Assembly: GCA_022828595.1 (NCBI GenBank)
Contig: JAKGHH010000001.1
Coordinates: forward strand, 75,078,401 to 75,142,400
Direction: 5' to 3'
Length of the DNA stretch: 64,000 bases
DNA from: Nelumbo lutea
Taxonomy: Eukaryota; Streptophyta; Magnoliopsida; Proteales; Nelumbonaceae
Position 1 is the stretch's first letter. Each line of letters begins with the position of its first letter. Both the position numbers and the translations under genes were made by a program. Below, one piece after another: positions 10,417-22,144 of the stretch. The notes under the pieces were generated by a model. The model was not told the origin of the DNA and did not search any database. It saw nothing but the letters and a program-made list of their open reading frames with translations.

Positions 10417-10704
10417 TGTTAGAATGTCAGAGTGTTGTTCGGCTGATAAGAGTTCTTAGCCCGGTCTTATGTTTAACTTATCTTGTAACTGGGCCTGTGT
10501 TAATGGGCCTAATCCTGTTTAGTGATTTAAGTCATCTGGGTGTCCCATCACTAATCAGGGGCATCCCAGTAATTTCTTGTACCTTGTACTATATTCATCT
10601 ATAAATAAAAGACTGGTCGACTGCCTAGTACAGTTCGACATTCTCTTCAGTTCTGTGATTTTCTTCTCTTCCTTGCTACTTCGAGTATAGCTCTTCAGAT
10701 TACA
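10417..10704 (+). repeat. 5' LTR of A1
   Basis: It runs from TGTTAGAATGTC to CAGATTACA. It contains TGGGCC/TGGGCCT boxes (10490-10510), a TATA-like TCTATAAATAAAAG near 10599 and a pyrimidine-rich end. Confidence 0.92.
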
Positions 10705-10716
10705 TGGTATCAGAGC
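10705..10716 (+). other. Primer binding site of A1
   Basis: TGGTATCAGAGC lies immediately after the 5' LTR and is complementary to the 3' end of initiator tRNA-Met. Confidence 0.9.
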
Positions 10717-11440
10717 ATTAGCTCCTTCCTGGTTTCAGCAGGTGCATTATCTTCTCTTGCTGCCTTTTCATCTTCTCTCTTCCTTTTCTGGGTTGCTGCA
10801 GTAAAGACCTAGGAGTGTAAGAGAGTAAAGCTAGTTCGAACCTAGGGTTTCTCTTGGTTGTAGGACTCAAGGGAAGTAAGACCCAGAAGTAGATGTCCTA
10901 CTAGATTATTCCAACAAGTAGTAGCTATTGGGCTACTAAGAGAGGTCTGTATAGGACAGACCTGGTTGAGGGCTGATTCAGCAGTCCTAGCACTAGCCGA
11001 GAGGGGGAGAACTTCCTCTACAGTTGCAGCTTCGTGCTCCAGCAAGACTTGTGCAGAACAAGTGGTAAAGACTTAGCTTCTTCTACAGTTGCAGTTTCGG
11101 TGCATCAGCTTCTACAGTTGCAGTCTCGGTGCATCAGCAAGACTCTTACAGAACTGCAGCAACTTCAGTTACAGATTTTCTTCAGGTCGGTTATCAGCCC
11201 TACTTTTGGACTGAACTGGTTCAGTTATAGACCTTTACTTTTTACCAGAACTGTGGCAACTTTTGCACCACACAGTTGCAGCCTTAAACTTTTACCAGCA
11301 CTGTGAACTGGTTCAGTTACAGACCTCTACTTTGCTACTGGGTGAACACAGTGACCACTTGCTACTGTACCCGAACTGTGAATTGGATACTTGCTACTGT
11401 ACCACTTTGGCCAGTCCTTAACAGAATCACTTATAGCACT
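10717..11440 (+). other. Repeat-rich leader of A1
   Basis: This 724-bp untranslated leader precedes gag. It contains repeated phrases such as CTACAGTTGCAG (three times, 11020-11125) and GAACTGGTTCAGTTA (11213 and 11306), the latter including near-palindromic CTGAAC-TG-GTTCAG. The same repeats are present in A2. Confidence 0.7.
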
Positions 11441-13720
11441 ATGAACAACTCTTGGACTGAAGTCAGGATGTCCTCACTATCCGGTGAAGTTTCCTATAGA
11501 GATAACAGACCTGTCACAAGGTCCTCAAACCTGGAAAACCCTAATCTGCACAGCTTGCAGATTACAAGTGTGCTACTGGATGAGTACAACTTCAGAGAGT
11601 GGTCTGTCTTTGCAATGCTGTTCATTACCTCTCGTGAACTCACTAGCTATTTGGATGGAGACAAGAAACAACCAAAAATTGGCAGTCCTGAATACACCGT
11701 GTGGCGCAAGGAAAATGCCACAGTCATGTCTTGGTTGCTTGCCTCTATGACTCCTAGGGTGGCCAAAACTGTTCATCACTTCCCTACAGCTGCTAAAATT
11801 TGGGAGAAAGTATCTAAGACATATGGCTAGAAAAAGAACAATGCTAGAATCTACAGGCTGAACCAAGACATTGCAGCCCTAAGGCAAAGAGACATGTCCG
11901 TGGCAACCTACTTTGCAACACTAGAAGGCCTCTGAGAAGAGCTTGACCACCACTTGATTTTGGATTGGGAAAATACCAATGATAAGGGGAGGCATGACAA
12001 GCAGATTGAGGAGGGAAGAGCCTTCCAGTTTCTGGTGGGTCTTGACCCTGTATATGAAGGTATAAGGTCACAGATTCTAGGGAGAGATGAATTACCTGAG
12101 CTTCACCATGTTTACTACTTGGTGAGGAATGAAGAAGTAAGGAGAAAGGAGATGCAAGTTGACTCCCAGACACATTCAACAGAACTACCTGGAGAACACT
12201 CAGCTTTAGTCTCCACTAAGGGGAATAGATTTTCAGACAAGAAGTCCCTCAAGTGTACCCATTGTGGTGGTGAGAAACACACAAGGGAGAAATGTTGGGT
12301 CTTGTACCCTCATCTGAAGCCAGCTGTTCTGAGAAAGGACAAAAGGCAACATAGGGGCCACACAGCAAGTGGGAATCTTGCCACCAACAACAGTAGTGAC
12401 AACTCACAGAGTACTCAAACAGTGTCCTCTTCCACCGCAAGGCAGGCTGCTGACGCCTTTGGACCAAGTACTTCAGGCTTCACAGCTAGTGAGGTAGAGG
12501 TTCTCAGTCGGGCATTAGCCCATCTGAAGAACAATTCTTTAGCTTCCACATCTCTTGCCAAATCAGGTACATCCACTGCATTTAGTGCAATTAGTTCCAT
12601 TAATTCTACCTCTTGGGTGATTGACTCCGGAGCCACTGACCATATGACACATATGTCCTCCTTATTCTCTACATATCACTTGTTGTCTGGCCAGGATAAG
12701 ATGAGAGTAGCTGATGGGTCTCTCTCCACCATCTCTGGAAAGCAGGTGGCTGACCTAAGCAAGGATCTCTCTCTTAAATCAGTCTTACATGTTCCTAGTC
12801 TTACCTCAAATTTGTTGTCTGTTTCAAAGCTTACAAAAAATTTGAACTGCAGTATAACTTTCTTTCCTTCTCATTGTGTCTTCCAGGACAGATTTGAGAG
12901 GAGAACGATTGGGAGTGGTCATGAGTATGGGGGCCTCTACTATTTTGATGAAGATGTCAGCTCAGCCTTGCAAGCTTCTACTACTAGTCCGGAATGTGTG
13001 GAGTCAATAGCTAGGCTGCACTTGTGGCATGCTAGGCTAGGTCATTTGTTTTTTTCTTCTTTAGCAATGTTGTTTCCCGAATTATGTAAGGGCATTCCGA
13101 GTCATAGTTTAATTTGTGATGTGTGTCAAATGTCAAAACAATGCATATCAATGTATCCAATTTCTAGAAATGAAATTCAAGCCCCTTTTGATTTGGTTCA
13201 TTCTGATGTTTGGGGTCCTTCTCCCATTGTTTCCATTGATGGCTTCCGTTACTTTATCAGTTTTATTGACCATTATTCTCGGTGCACTTGGATTTATCTA
13301 TTGAAAGGACGTGATGAAGTTCCCCGGATAACTATTTGCAAGATGGTTGAAACACAATTTGATAAAAAGTTCAAGCAATTCCATTCAGACAATGCAGCTG
13401 AATACTTTGAAAGATCCTTGAACTCATTGATGGAAGATGCAGGCATGTTACATCAATCATCATGTGCTTACACCCCTTAGCAAAATGGGGTTGCTGAGCG
13501 CAAGAACAGGCACCTATTGGAGACAGCTCGAGCCCTTCTTTTCCAGCACAATGTGCCCAAGCAATATTGGTCTCAAGCTGTTCTCACTACATCATACCTG
13601 ATAAATCGGATGCCATCGAAGGTACTGGGTATGAAGACCCCTTTCTCTGTTTTGTGTCCCACTCTTCCAAAATTTCCTCTTCCCCCACGGGTTTTGGCTG
13701 TACATGCTTCATACATGTGA
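11441..13720 (+). pseudogene. Gag-protease-integrase remnant of A1
   Basis: The frame opens at ATG 11441 (MNNSWTEVRMSSLSG). Gag is followed by a zinc knuckle CTHCGGEKHTREKC (12254-12295), aspartic protease motif WVIDSGATDHMT (about 12613), the pre-integrase region with LWHARLGH, and integrase (VHSDVWGP near 13195, HSDNAAEYF near 13383). Stops at 11828 (TAG), 11933 (TGA) and 13478 (TAG) replace codons that are sense in A2. A 6-bp in-frame deletion lies near 13335. One T is missing from a T-run near 13695, shifting the frame. No intact polyprotein can be made. Confidence 0.88.
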
Positions 13721-15788
13721 AGGATCCAAAGAAAACCAAGTTGGATCCTAAGGCTACAAAGGGAATACTTTTGGGGTACTCTCCTACACAAAAGGGGTAT
13801 AAGTGTTATGATCCTGTCTCCAAGAAAAAATATGTCACCAGAGATGTAGTCTTTTTTGAGTCTCAACCCTATTTCCAGTCTTCTCAGAATCCTCTTCACG
13901 GGGAGAGTAGTGGGATGGAAGAGGATTCTCATTCTCCCTTCTTTTTTGTTCCCATTTCATCACCTTCCACTACTACTAGCTGTAACATTCCGGGTCAACC
14001 TAGTGAGACTCCCACTGTGCTAGTTACTTCTCTAGATTTGGCTGATGCTTCTGAAGGTTCCAGTGAACAAGAGAAAGAGATACTTACATACAATGGAAGG
14101 AAGAAGGCCCCTCAACCTCATGATTGCAACCAGTTGAACTCAGATCAATCTGTCTCTGCAATCCAAGGTAATTCCGTCTCACTCAATTCAGATTTGGATC
14201 TTCCTATTGCTCTCCGTAAGCCTGTTCTCTCTTGTACCACTCGGCATTCCATAGCTGATTATGTTTCTTACACACACTTATCCCCTGCCTATCACTCCTT
14301 TGTGTCTGCTCTTTCCTCTGTATGTATCCCTTCCAGGTATTCAGAGGCGACATCTGATCCAAGGTGGAAAGAAGCCATGAATGAGGAGATGAAAGCCCTA
14401 ATGAAAGCAAGGACGTGGGAATCGGTGGACCTTCCAGAGGGGAAAGGCACTATTGGGTGCAAGTGGGTATTCACAGTAAAGCACAGGGAAGAAGGGTCAA
14501 TTGAGAGGTACAAGGCCAGAATTGTGGCAAAGGGTTTTACACAAAAGGAAGGAATTGACTACAAGGAAACCTTTGCCCCAGTAGCAAAGCTCAACACAAT
14601 AAGGGTTCTACTGTCACTTGCAGCAAAATTCTCTTGGGGACTTCATAAGCTAGATGTGAAGAATGCCTTCCTAAATGGTGATCTTCATGAAGAGGTATTC
14701 ATGGAACCCCCACCTAGATATGATGTTGGAAAGAAGGTATGTAAACTAAGGAAAGCATTATATGGTTTGAAGCAATCTCCCCGGGCACGGTTTGAAAGAC
14801 TTTGTTTGGCCATGAAGAAAGTAGGGTACACTCAGAGCAGCATAGATCATACATTGTTCACAAGGAGACTGGATGACAAACTTACAACACTCATTGTGTA
14901 TATGGATGATATGGTGATTACTGGAAATGATGTGAAAGAGATGAAGAGGCTGAAGGAGTTCTTAGCTTTAGAATTTGAGATCAAAGACCTGGGAAATCTG
15001 AGATACTTTCTTGGGATTGAAGTTGCTAGATCAAGAGAAGGAATCTACATATGTCAAAGAAAGTATGTGCTAGATCTCCTAGAGGAAACAGGCATGATGG
15101 GGTGCAGCCCAGTAGACACTGCAATAGAACCAAGCCATGGATTACAAGAATCAATGGGTGAGGAATACTGTAATAAGGAAAGGTACCAAAATTTGGTAGG
15201 AAAACTGATATACTTATCCCTTACTCGGCCAGACATTGCCTATGCAGTGCATGTTGTCAGTCAATTCATGCACTCACCAAAGGCCCCTCATATGAGAGTA
15301 GTGGAAAGAATCCTTAGATACTTGAAGACTTGCCCAGGGAAAGGAATTCTATTCAGAAAAAACAACAGACTTGAAATTGAAGCCTACACTGGTGCTGATT
15401 GGGCTGGATCCGTTGGAGACAGAAAATCAACCTCAGGTTACTGTACATTCTTGGGAGGAAACCTAGTCACATGGCGTAGTAAGAAGCAGAATACCGGGCT
15501 ATGGCACACGGGGTTGCTGAACTCTTATGGCTCAGAACTCTCCTTAATGAACTTGGTATCAAGACTGAGGGTCCTCTCAAGCTGTATTGTGATAATAAAG
15601 CTGCTATCAACATTGCCAACAATCCCGTACAACATCACAAGACAAAACATATTGAAATTGATCGACACTTTGTCAAAGAGAGAATTATTTCAGGATGCAG
15701 ATTGAAGATGTATTAACAAAAGGGCTGGCATCAACAAAGTTCAGGGACATACTTGGCAAGCTAAACATGATTGATATCCATGCTTAGC
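13696..15788 (+). pseudogene. Integrase C-terminus, RT and RNase H remnant of A1
   Basis: After the frameshift the second frame reads FGCTCFIHVKDPKKTKL, then the RT core from about 14340 ([42 protein letters not shown]) to the active site, which is YMDD (14899-14910) instead of the YVDD of A2. RNase H follows (GADWAGS, YCTFLGGNLVTWRSKK). A 28-bp deletion near 15490, between repeats of AGAAGCAGAAT, shifts frame again, and about 40 bp more are lost near 15693. Translation ends at the TAG of 15786. Confidence 0.88.
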
Positions 15789-15790
15789 TT

Positions 15791-15799
15791 GAGGGGGAG
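15791..15799 (+). other. Polypurine tract of A1
   Basis: GAGGGGGAG lies directly before the 3' LTR start (TGTTAGAATG). Confidence 0.85.
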
Positions 15800-16090
15800 T
15801 GTTAGAATGTTAGAGTGTTGTTTGGCTGATAAGAGTTCTTATTAGCCCAGTCTTATGTTTAACTTATCTTGTAACTGGGCCCGTGTTAATGGGCCTAATC
15901 CTGTTTAGTGATTTAAGTCATCTGGGTGTCCCATCACTAATCAGGGGCATCCCAGTAATTTCTTGTACCTTGTACTATATTCATCTATAAATAAAAGACT
16001 GGTCGACTGCCTAGTACAGTTCAACATTCTCTTCAGTTCTGTGATTTTCTTCTCCTCCTTGCTACTTCGAGTATAGCTCTTCAGATTACA
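15800..16090 (+). repeat. 3' LTR of A1
   Basis: This 291-bp LTR is the same as the 5' LTR except for a few transitions and a 3-bp insertion (TTATTAGCCC against TTAGCCC). It ends CAGATTACA followed by the TTTAT duplication. Confidence 0.92.
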
Positions 16091-16315
16091 TTTATATCTT
16101 AATTTCTCCTACTCATCATCTGATCGTCATCATATGTAGAGGTAGTGATGGTTAAAGTTGTAACTTTACTTCTAGTGTGTATCTTATACGCATTATTTTA
16201 TTCTTTTATTGTATACTTTTACTTCATGCAGCATAAGGACAGATTTTTCCTTTTAGTTCTTTTTAATATAAATATAAATACTTTCTTGGTGTAGTGAATT
16301 ACAACTACACTGGCA

Positions 16316-16631
16316 TGGTGTCAAAGCAGGTTCAAATCCTCTTCCATTTGTTCCAACTTTAATAAAGTAAGAAAAAAGTGAAGAAAATGATAGAAGAAAG
16401 AAAGAGAAGAAGATAGGAAGAGAAAGGGAAGGGAAAGAGAAGAGAAGGAGAAGAAAAGAGGGAAGACTAGAAGGAGAAATCTGTTCACTTCTCCTTACTG
16501 TCGACCCAGGTTGTATTAACATTCTATTAAGGCTCAAATGACTACAATACCCTTAGGAAAACTACAGCAGATATAAGAGAGAAAGAATAACATGAAAAAG
16601 ACAATACTGCCCCTGTTAAGTACTTCTAACA
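16316..16631 (-). repeat. 3' LTR of C
   Basis: On the minus strand it starts TGTTAGAAGTACTTAAC (16631) shortly after the polypurine tract (CTCCCCCTC, 16641-16649). It contains a long CT-rich region (GA-rich on +, 16370-16475). The outer end is uncertain; taking it at 16316 gives a 316-bp LTR ending GACACCA. Confidence 0.6.
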
Positions 16632-16640
16632 ATTCTGGTA

Positions 16641-17208
16641 CTCCCCCTCATGCTAGAGCATATATATCATAAAGTTCTAGCTTGTTACAAATATAGTCCA
16701 TCCTTGAGTGATTCACACTTTTAGATTTAACATAGGGAGTAACAACCTCTCCACTTGTCACTTTCTCTCTCACGAAATGTCAATCAACTTCAATGTTTAG
16801 TCCTTTCATGAAACATTGGATTAGAGGCAATATGTGTTGCGGCTTGGTTGTCACAAAACAATTTAATGGGATGACAAATTGTGATATTCATCTCCTGAAG
16901 AAGATGCTTCAACTAGACTAGCTCACAAGTGCACATGGGCGATTGCTCTGTATTGAGCTTCAGCGCTACTCCTAGCAACTACATTCTGCTTCTTGCTCTT
17001 CCAAGTAATGAAATTTCTGCACAAGAAGGTACAATAACCTGTAGTAGATTTCTTGTCCATCGGAGGCCCTGCCCAATTTGGATCTAAGTACCCTACCAGA
17101 GACATCTATCCCCCTTAATTATACAAAAGCCCTCGACCAGGAGTACCCTTTAGATACTTCAGCACCCTCATAACACCATCCCAATGAGCAGTTGTTGGAT
17201 TTTGCATG
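16641..17208 (-). pseudogene. RNase H part of C
   Basis: The minus-strand translation shows LVGYLDPNWAGPPMDKKSTTGYC, FITWKSKKQNVVARSSAEAQY and, further on, the cysteine/asparagine-containing RNase H end near 16850. An intervening stop precedes SLVGYLDP. It joins segment 24417-24704 across B1 at the phrase LGQFMQ. Confidence 0.75.
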
Positions 17209-17472
17209 TGTTGAAAGTGTTAAAATAAATGATTTTATGTTTGTTAGGGTCTGTTTGGATGATTAAAGCCTTTTTTTTATTTTAATCTATTATTGTAGTA
17301 TCACTTAGTAGGGGCACAAGGGTCATTTCCCTTCTTATTTTTTTCCCTATATATTATAATGAAGCTGGCGCCGCCAGCACTGTTCCGTTGCCTCAACACT
17401 GCTTCTTCCTTCTTCTCTTCTCTTCTCTTCTCTTCTCTTTGCTGTAACCTTCAATTAGATTTACTGTCAAGA
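17209..17472 (+). repeat. 5' LTR of B1
   Basis: This 264-bp LTR starts TGTTGAAAGTG and ends GTCAAGA. It has a TATA-like CCCTATATATTATAATG near 17345 and tandem CTTCT units (17405-17440) that are fewer in the 3' LTR, explaining the length difference. Confidence 0.85.
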
Positions 17473-17484
17473 TAGTATCAGAGC
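17473..17484 (+). other. Variant primer binding site of B1
   Basis: TAGTATCAGAGC differs from the usual TGGTATCAGAGC at the second base. It is directly adjacent to the LTR end. Confidence 0.75.
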
Positions 17485-18054
17485 GTGGCCATTGAATCTG
17501 GGCGATCAAGTGTCTTCTCCAAGCTGCTGAATCTGGGCGGAACACAGGAGTACGTCTGGGATGTTCGAATCAGACCTGCAACTGGTTCCATCCCTTTTTT
17601 TTTTTCTTTTCTTTTCTTCTCTTCCCTTGGTCGTGTACCAAGAGGAAAACGAATGGACCTGAACCACTGAATGTTGGCACACCCTTGTGAGGTTTTTCCT
17701 CTGTTTGTTTTGGATTGTGTGATCCTGTACCTGTGAAAGGCTGTTGTAGGTCACGTATGACCTGTTTTCTCTACTTGTTGGCTTGATGCCTTGTGTGTAA
17801 GGATCTCCCCTTGTGATTATTGCTTGTAGACCTGCTGAGAAAACTAGTAGGCTGGGACTGCTACTCCGTACAGGTCTGAAAATCAGATCTGTCATCTTGT
17901 TTATTCTGGAAATTGGTGCTGGTCTTGTGCTCAGATTAAGTCCAAAAACTGCAGTGTGGGTGGACTAATCACTTGTTGTGTGTGGAGTTTTTTATTCTGA
18001 TATAAGGAGGGATCCTAAGTTGAAGTTTTTTGATAAAAAAATTCTGTGTTGACC
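17485..18054 (+). other. Leader of B1
   Basis: This 570-bp untranslated leader before the gag ATG contains a T-rich run at 17595-17625. I see no coding similarity in it. Confidence 0.6.
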
Positions 18055-20218
18055 ATGTCTTTTGAGAATCCTGCTACTTCAGGGATTTCTGAAAATTAAA
18101 ATGGGGTAAGTGGGGGAATGGATATGAGTTTCCACATGGCTGTCATTCCCTTTGATGGTCTGAATTACCTTGAATGGTCTAGGGGAATAAAACTCTACAT
18201 TACTGCTAGGGGAAAAATATGATACATCAATGGAAAAGTGAAGGAACCGAAGAGCGGAAGTGCTGAATATGATAGATGGAACCAAGAAAATAGTATGGTG
18301 ATGTCTTGGCTCTTGGTTTCAATGCTACTACAGGTGAGAAAACTTTTATGGGGGATGAAACTGCTTGTGAAATATGTGAACAAGAAAAGTCCACCGATTT
18401 AGAGCAGGCACACTATGCCAAGATATGCCAACTGCAAGCTGAATCGTCCACTTGTAAGCAGGGAGAAAGGAGTCTCTCAGTGTACTATTTGGATCTGACA
18501 TCGATGTGGAAAGAACTTGATCACTATCAAAATGTTAACTGGAAGTGTGATGAGGATGAAAAGGCATACAAATCACTTGTATCTCAGCAACGGGTATTTG
18601 CCTTCCTCTTGGGGCTGAATCCTTCATACGAGTCCATCAGGGTGCAGATCTTGGGAAGTAAAGACTTGTCATCAGTTCAAGAGGTTTATGCCTTGGTTCA
18701 GTTAGAAGGAAGTACAAGAAATGTGATGAATTCTATAGAGGGGGAGCCAACTGCTCTAGCTGTTCGGGGAAGTTCAGATACTAATGTTGGAGGTGGTTCT
18801 AAGAAGGGTGACTCTTAGAAGAGAACAGATGTCATTGCCAGAAGGCAAGACACACCAGAGATACCTGCTGGGATCTCCATGGAAAACCTAAATGGGCACA
18901 GGATTTGGGTAAGAAGTCAACAGCTGATCAGGGCAAGAAACCAAGTCAGCAGAATCAGAAAAGGTATAACTCATCTAATATGGCATCTCAAGAGACTAGT
19001 TCCATGATAACCCAGGAAAGGCATCCCAGTTTTGACCCTAAGGAAGAGATCAATAACTCCTTCCATGACCATTTGGAGTTATATGGTAGGACTCTTCACC
19101 AGATGGATACTCATCCTACTCCTACCTATTTTGCATCTGCTTCAGGTAACACTACCACTGCCTTCCATGTGTCATCTAGTACCTCTGATTCCCCTTGGGT
19201 AATTGACTCTGGAGCCTCAAACCACATGACCGATAAGTCAAATTTATTTCGGGCATACAATCTTCTCTCTGGGAGAGATAAGGTGAGAGTAGCTGATGGC
19301 TCTTTCTCCACCATAGCCGGCCAAGGAACCATATCTCTCCCACTCGGCCTTACCCTTTCTAACGTACTACATGTTCCTAAATTACCTATAAATCTTCTTT
19401 CCATTAGTAGTATTACTCACTCCTTGAACTGTTCAGTTACTTTCTATTCGTCTTCATATGTGTTTCAAGATTTGGCCTCGGGGAAGACGATTGTACAGGA
19501 AGCATAGTGGATGGTCTCTACGTGTTGGAGAATAAAGTTGGTCTTGTGGCTACAGAGTCTTTGAGTTCGTCCAGTAAGAGTCAAGCCTATATATGGCATA
19601 GTCGTCTTGGTCATCTTTCTGTTGAGTAGTTAAAAGTCATGATTTCAAAGTTGTTTGAGTGTTTGTCAGTGAGTCAGTTGTAGTGTCAGACATGTCAATT
19701 GAGTAAACACCGTAGAATCTCTTTTCCTTTGAGAAATAAAAGATCTGAATTTCCATTTCATATTGTTTATTCTGATGTTTGGGGTCCTGTTACTCTACCT
19801 ACTGAGGCTGGATATAAGTACTTCATTACCTTGATCGATGATTACTCTAGATACACCTGGGTTTACCCTATGCGATCTAGAGAGGAAGTGCCTAAAATTG
19901 TGAAAGACTTTCAATGCATGGCGTTCACTCAGTTCCAAACTGAAATCTATATTTTCCAGTCGGACAATGCAAAGGAATACTTCCATAGTTATCTCACAAA
20001 ATTCTTTGCTTCAAGTCGATCACTTCAACGAAGCTCTTGTGCTAGGACACCTCAACAAAACGGTGTTGCTGAAAGAAAAAACCGTCATCTTCTTGAAGTA
20101 GCTCGTGGCTTGTTAATTCATATGAATGTTCCGAAGCGCTTTTGGATGGATGTTGTTTTGTGTGCTACATACATCATCAACCGTATATCCTCTCGGTTAC
20201 TAGAGTATAAGGCCCCAT
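18055..20218 (+). pseudogene. Gag-protease-integrase remnant of B1
   Basis: Gag opens at ATG 18055 (MSFENPATSGISEN) but meets stops within 50 codons and a frame change near 18320. The later frame reads HYAKICQLQAESSTCKQGE and LLGLNPSYESIRVQILGSKDL. The zinc knuckle region (about 18835-18880) is frame-damaged. The protease motif PWVIDSGASNHMTD is near 19195, pre-integrase LLSISSITHSLNCSVTF near 19400 and integrase at 19699-20218 (VYSDVWGPVTLPTEAGYKYF, FQSDNAKEYF, TPQQNGVAERKNRHL). The reading stops at YKAPL where solo LTR S2 begins. Confidence 0.85.
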
Positions 20219-22144
20219 TGAAGGGATAGGAAATCCATTAGATGGACGCCCAAGATTGCGGAATAAAGGGGGCGAATTTCAAAAAATTTTCTTTCCCTTC
20301 AACTGGGAATCAAATTCCCTATTTAGAAAATCATATTTTCAAGGATCATTCTTGAACCATAAACTGAGCCAGATCTGAACCAAAAGAAGGAGAGAGAGAT
20401 AATACCTGATACAGAGAAATAATATCTCTCAATGGAGGTGTTCACGCCCAAGGTAGAAACCAAAATCTGCTCCCACTGAAGATGGCGCAGTGCAAGGTGG
20501 AGCAGAATCAGCAGTGTCCTTCCTAAGAACTTGATTCTTCACAAGAATCACCTGGACGGCTAGTGAATACAACTCCTACCAATCTTTTCTCCAAAAGATT
20601 GGAATCAAGATCCAATCTTGATTTCTCCCAAGCAATGGAGATCAAACTGCTATAGGCGGCTGCAGGAAGGAGGCGGCTAGAGAGAATTCGCAGGGTGCAG
20701 AATTCTCTCCTCTGTGATCTCAGCTCTGAAGACAAGACTATTGCTGGTGATTGTGTGTCTAAAGGCTGCCGCCCCTTCTTCCTTTTATAGACTTAAAGGG
20801 ATCAGCTCCTAATCCCATTAAGAGTTGCTAACCCAAATCATATATGGATTAGAAGTCCCTTTAAGATAAGGAATAAACCTTATCTTATCTGCAGATTAGA
20901 TCAGCCAGTTCCTTATCTAATTAGGAAGTTTCCAAATCTAAATCTCATTTAGATCTTGGACTCTCTGAGTGGATAGGGTGTGTGCCCAATCCTATCAACT
21001 GATCTTATCTCAGAATTCGCCCCTTAAAGACTAATGAAATTAGCCCAGTTCGAAATGGGCTTAAGGCCCATTTAGGGTTATGTATTCATTAAGCCTTCCA
21101 AACTGCTACCCAGTTGGGCTTCCTTGTATGGCGTGGGACCCAAACATTGATCTACACATCAGCCACATGGGTTCAGCCCAGCCTTTGTTACAAGGCCTGG
21201 CCGAATACACTGTTATGGACAGTGCACCCCCTGAAACCCATCAAATGGGCTCTATGGGCCCAACACTTACCCTAAGTGGTCCCTGGGCCAAGCCACCTTG
21301 TAACACCCAGGGACTGTGGGCAGATGCAAGATTATCCCATCAGGTATTATCCTCAATGGCCTTACACTTAACCTCTCAGCCCATAATGATCATACACTGC
21401 CCGACAAGAGAGGACCTCTCCCTCGGCTGCAAGGAACAGTGTTGCACTCTCTCAAGTATGGATCCCGGGAAATAAAACCTTTTGCAAACATTTCAAAACA
21501 ATAATATATATACTTTTTATATCTCATATAAATTATATTTTGCAAAACAAATCTCAACGATTGAAATCGGCTGCTGGCAGTCTTGGTTTCCATCAGTGAG
21601 AGTGCATCCCCGATCATTACCTTTGTCTGACAAAGGGGCTGATCACCCACTCAGATGAATTCTCAGACTGTCCCAACATACCCAGGTTTTGACCCCCGCT
21701 AAGGATCTCACTGATTGGTATATCAAAGACAGCCCAATCCGACACCTAGTGCAGTATCATAATCGAGTCTAGGGGTCGGGTGTAACTTTTCAGTTTTGCC
21801 CATCAATCTCCAAGGTCCAGGGCAATACTGGAAATCTGGTCCAATTCAAAGATTCAATTAATCCCACACTGTATGTGCCTAGGGTCTCACCCTGGTAGCT
21901 GAGACAAGCCACCCCAACCGACTTGGTGGCACCACAGTGTCAGCCTTGTCAGGATAAGTCTCCCCAGACCAACCCACTGACTGTGAACATTCTAAACTAA
22001 CACGAGTCTCTAAGTGTCCAGTTTAAGGGTATTACACAGAAACATACCAAGGGAACATGAATCAAATATGCACTTTTATTCATTTACAATAAACTCATAA
22101 AGTACATCAATTTGATTGAAGCTAAGGGCATACAAAACTGTTTA
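20219..22144 (-). repeat. Solo LTR S2 of the K family inside B1
   Basis: The left end TGAAGGGATAGG and right region GGGCATACAAAACTGTTTA match S3 and K over their whole length (about 1.93 kb), including ATGGGCTTAAGGCCCATT, TTGGGCTTC and the AACACTTACC..AAGTGGTCCCTGGGCCAAGCC segment. No target duplication is present. About 150 bp of B1 integrase-RT linker and the last few LTR bases are missing at the right side, so a deletion followed or accompanied the event. Confidence 0.82.

Larger units (their letters stand above)
10417..16090 (+). mobile_element. Copia element A1 (family A), complete ends
   Basis: This is a 5,674-bp element with LTRs of 288 and 291 bp, PBS, leader, gag-pol remnant and polypurine tract. 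It is flanked by a perfect 5-bp duplication TTTAT (10412-10416 and 16091-16095). The LTRs differ by about 6 substitutions and one 3-bp indel (by eye, roughly 2%), indicating a fairly recent insertion into the SAC9 intron. The closest relative is A2 on the opposite strand. Confidence 0.92.

Noticed and set aside
13573..13932. Open frames on the strand opposite to pol in A1, also opposite A2 and F1
   Set aside because: These are complements of conserved pol codons. Their similarity to each other follows from the coding strand.
16316..16341. tRNA gene or SINE
   Set aside because: Only the 3' tRNA-like portion is present, with no A box or acceptor stem. It is better explained as a primer site or LTR end.
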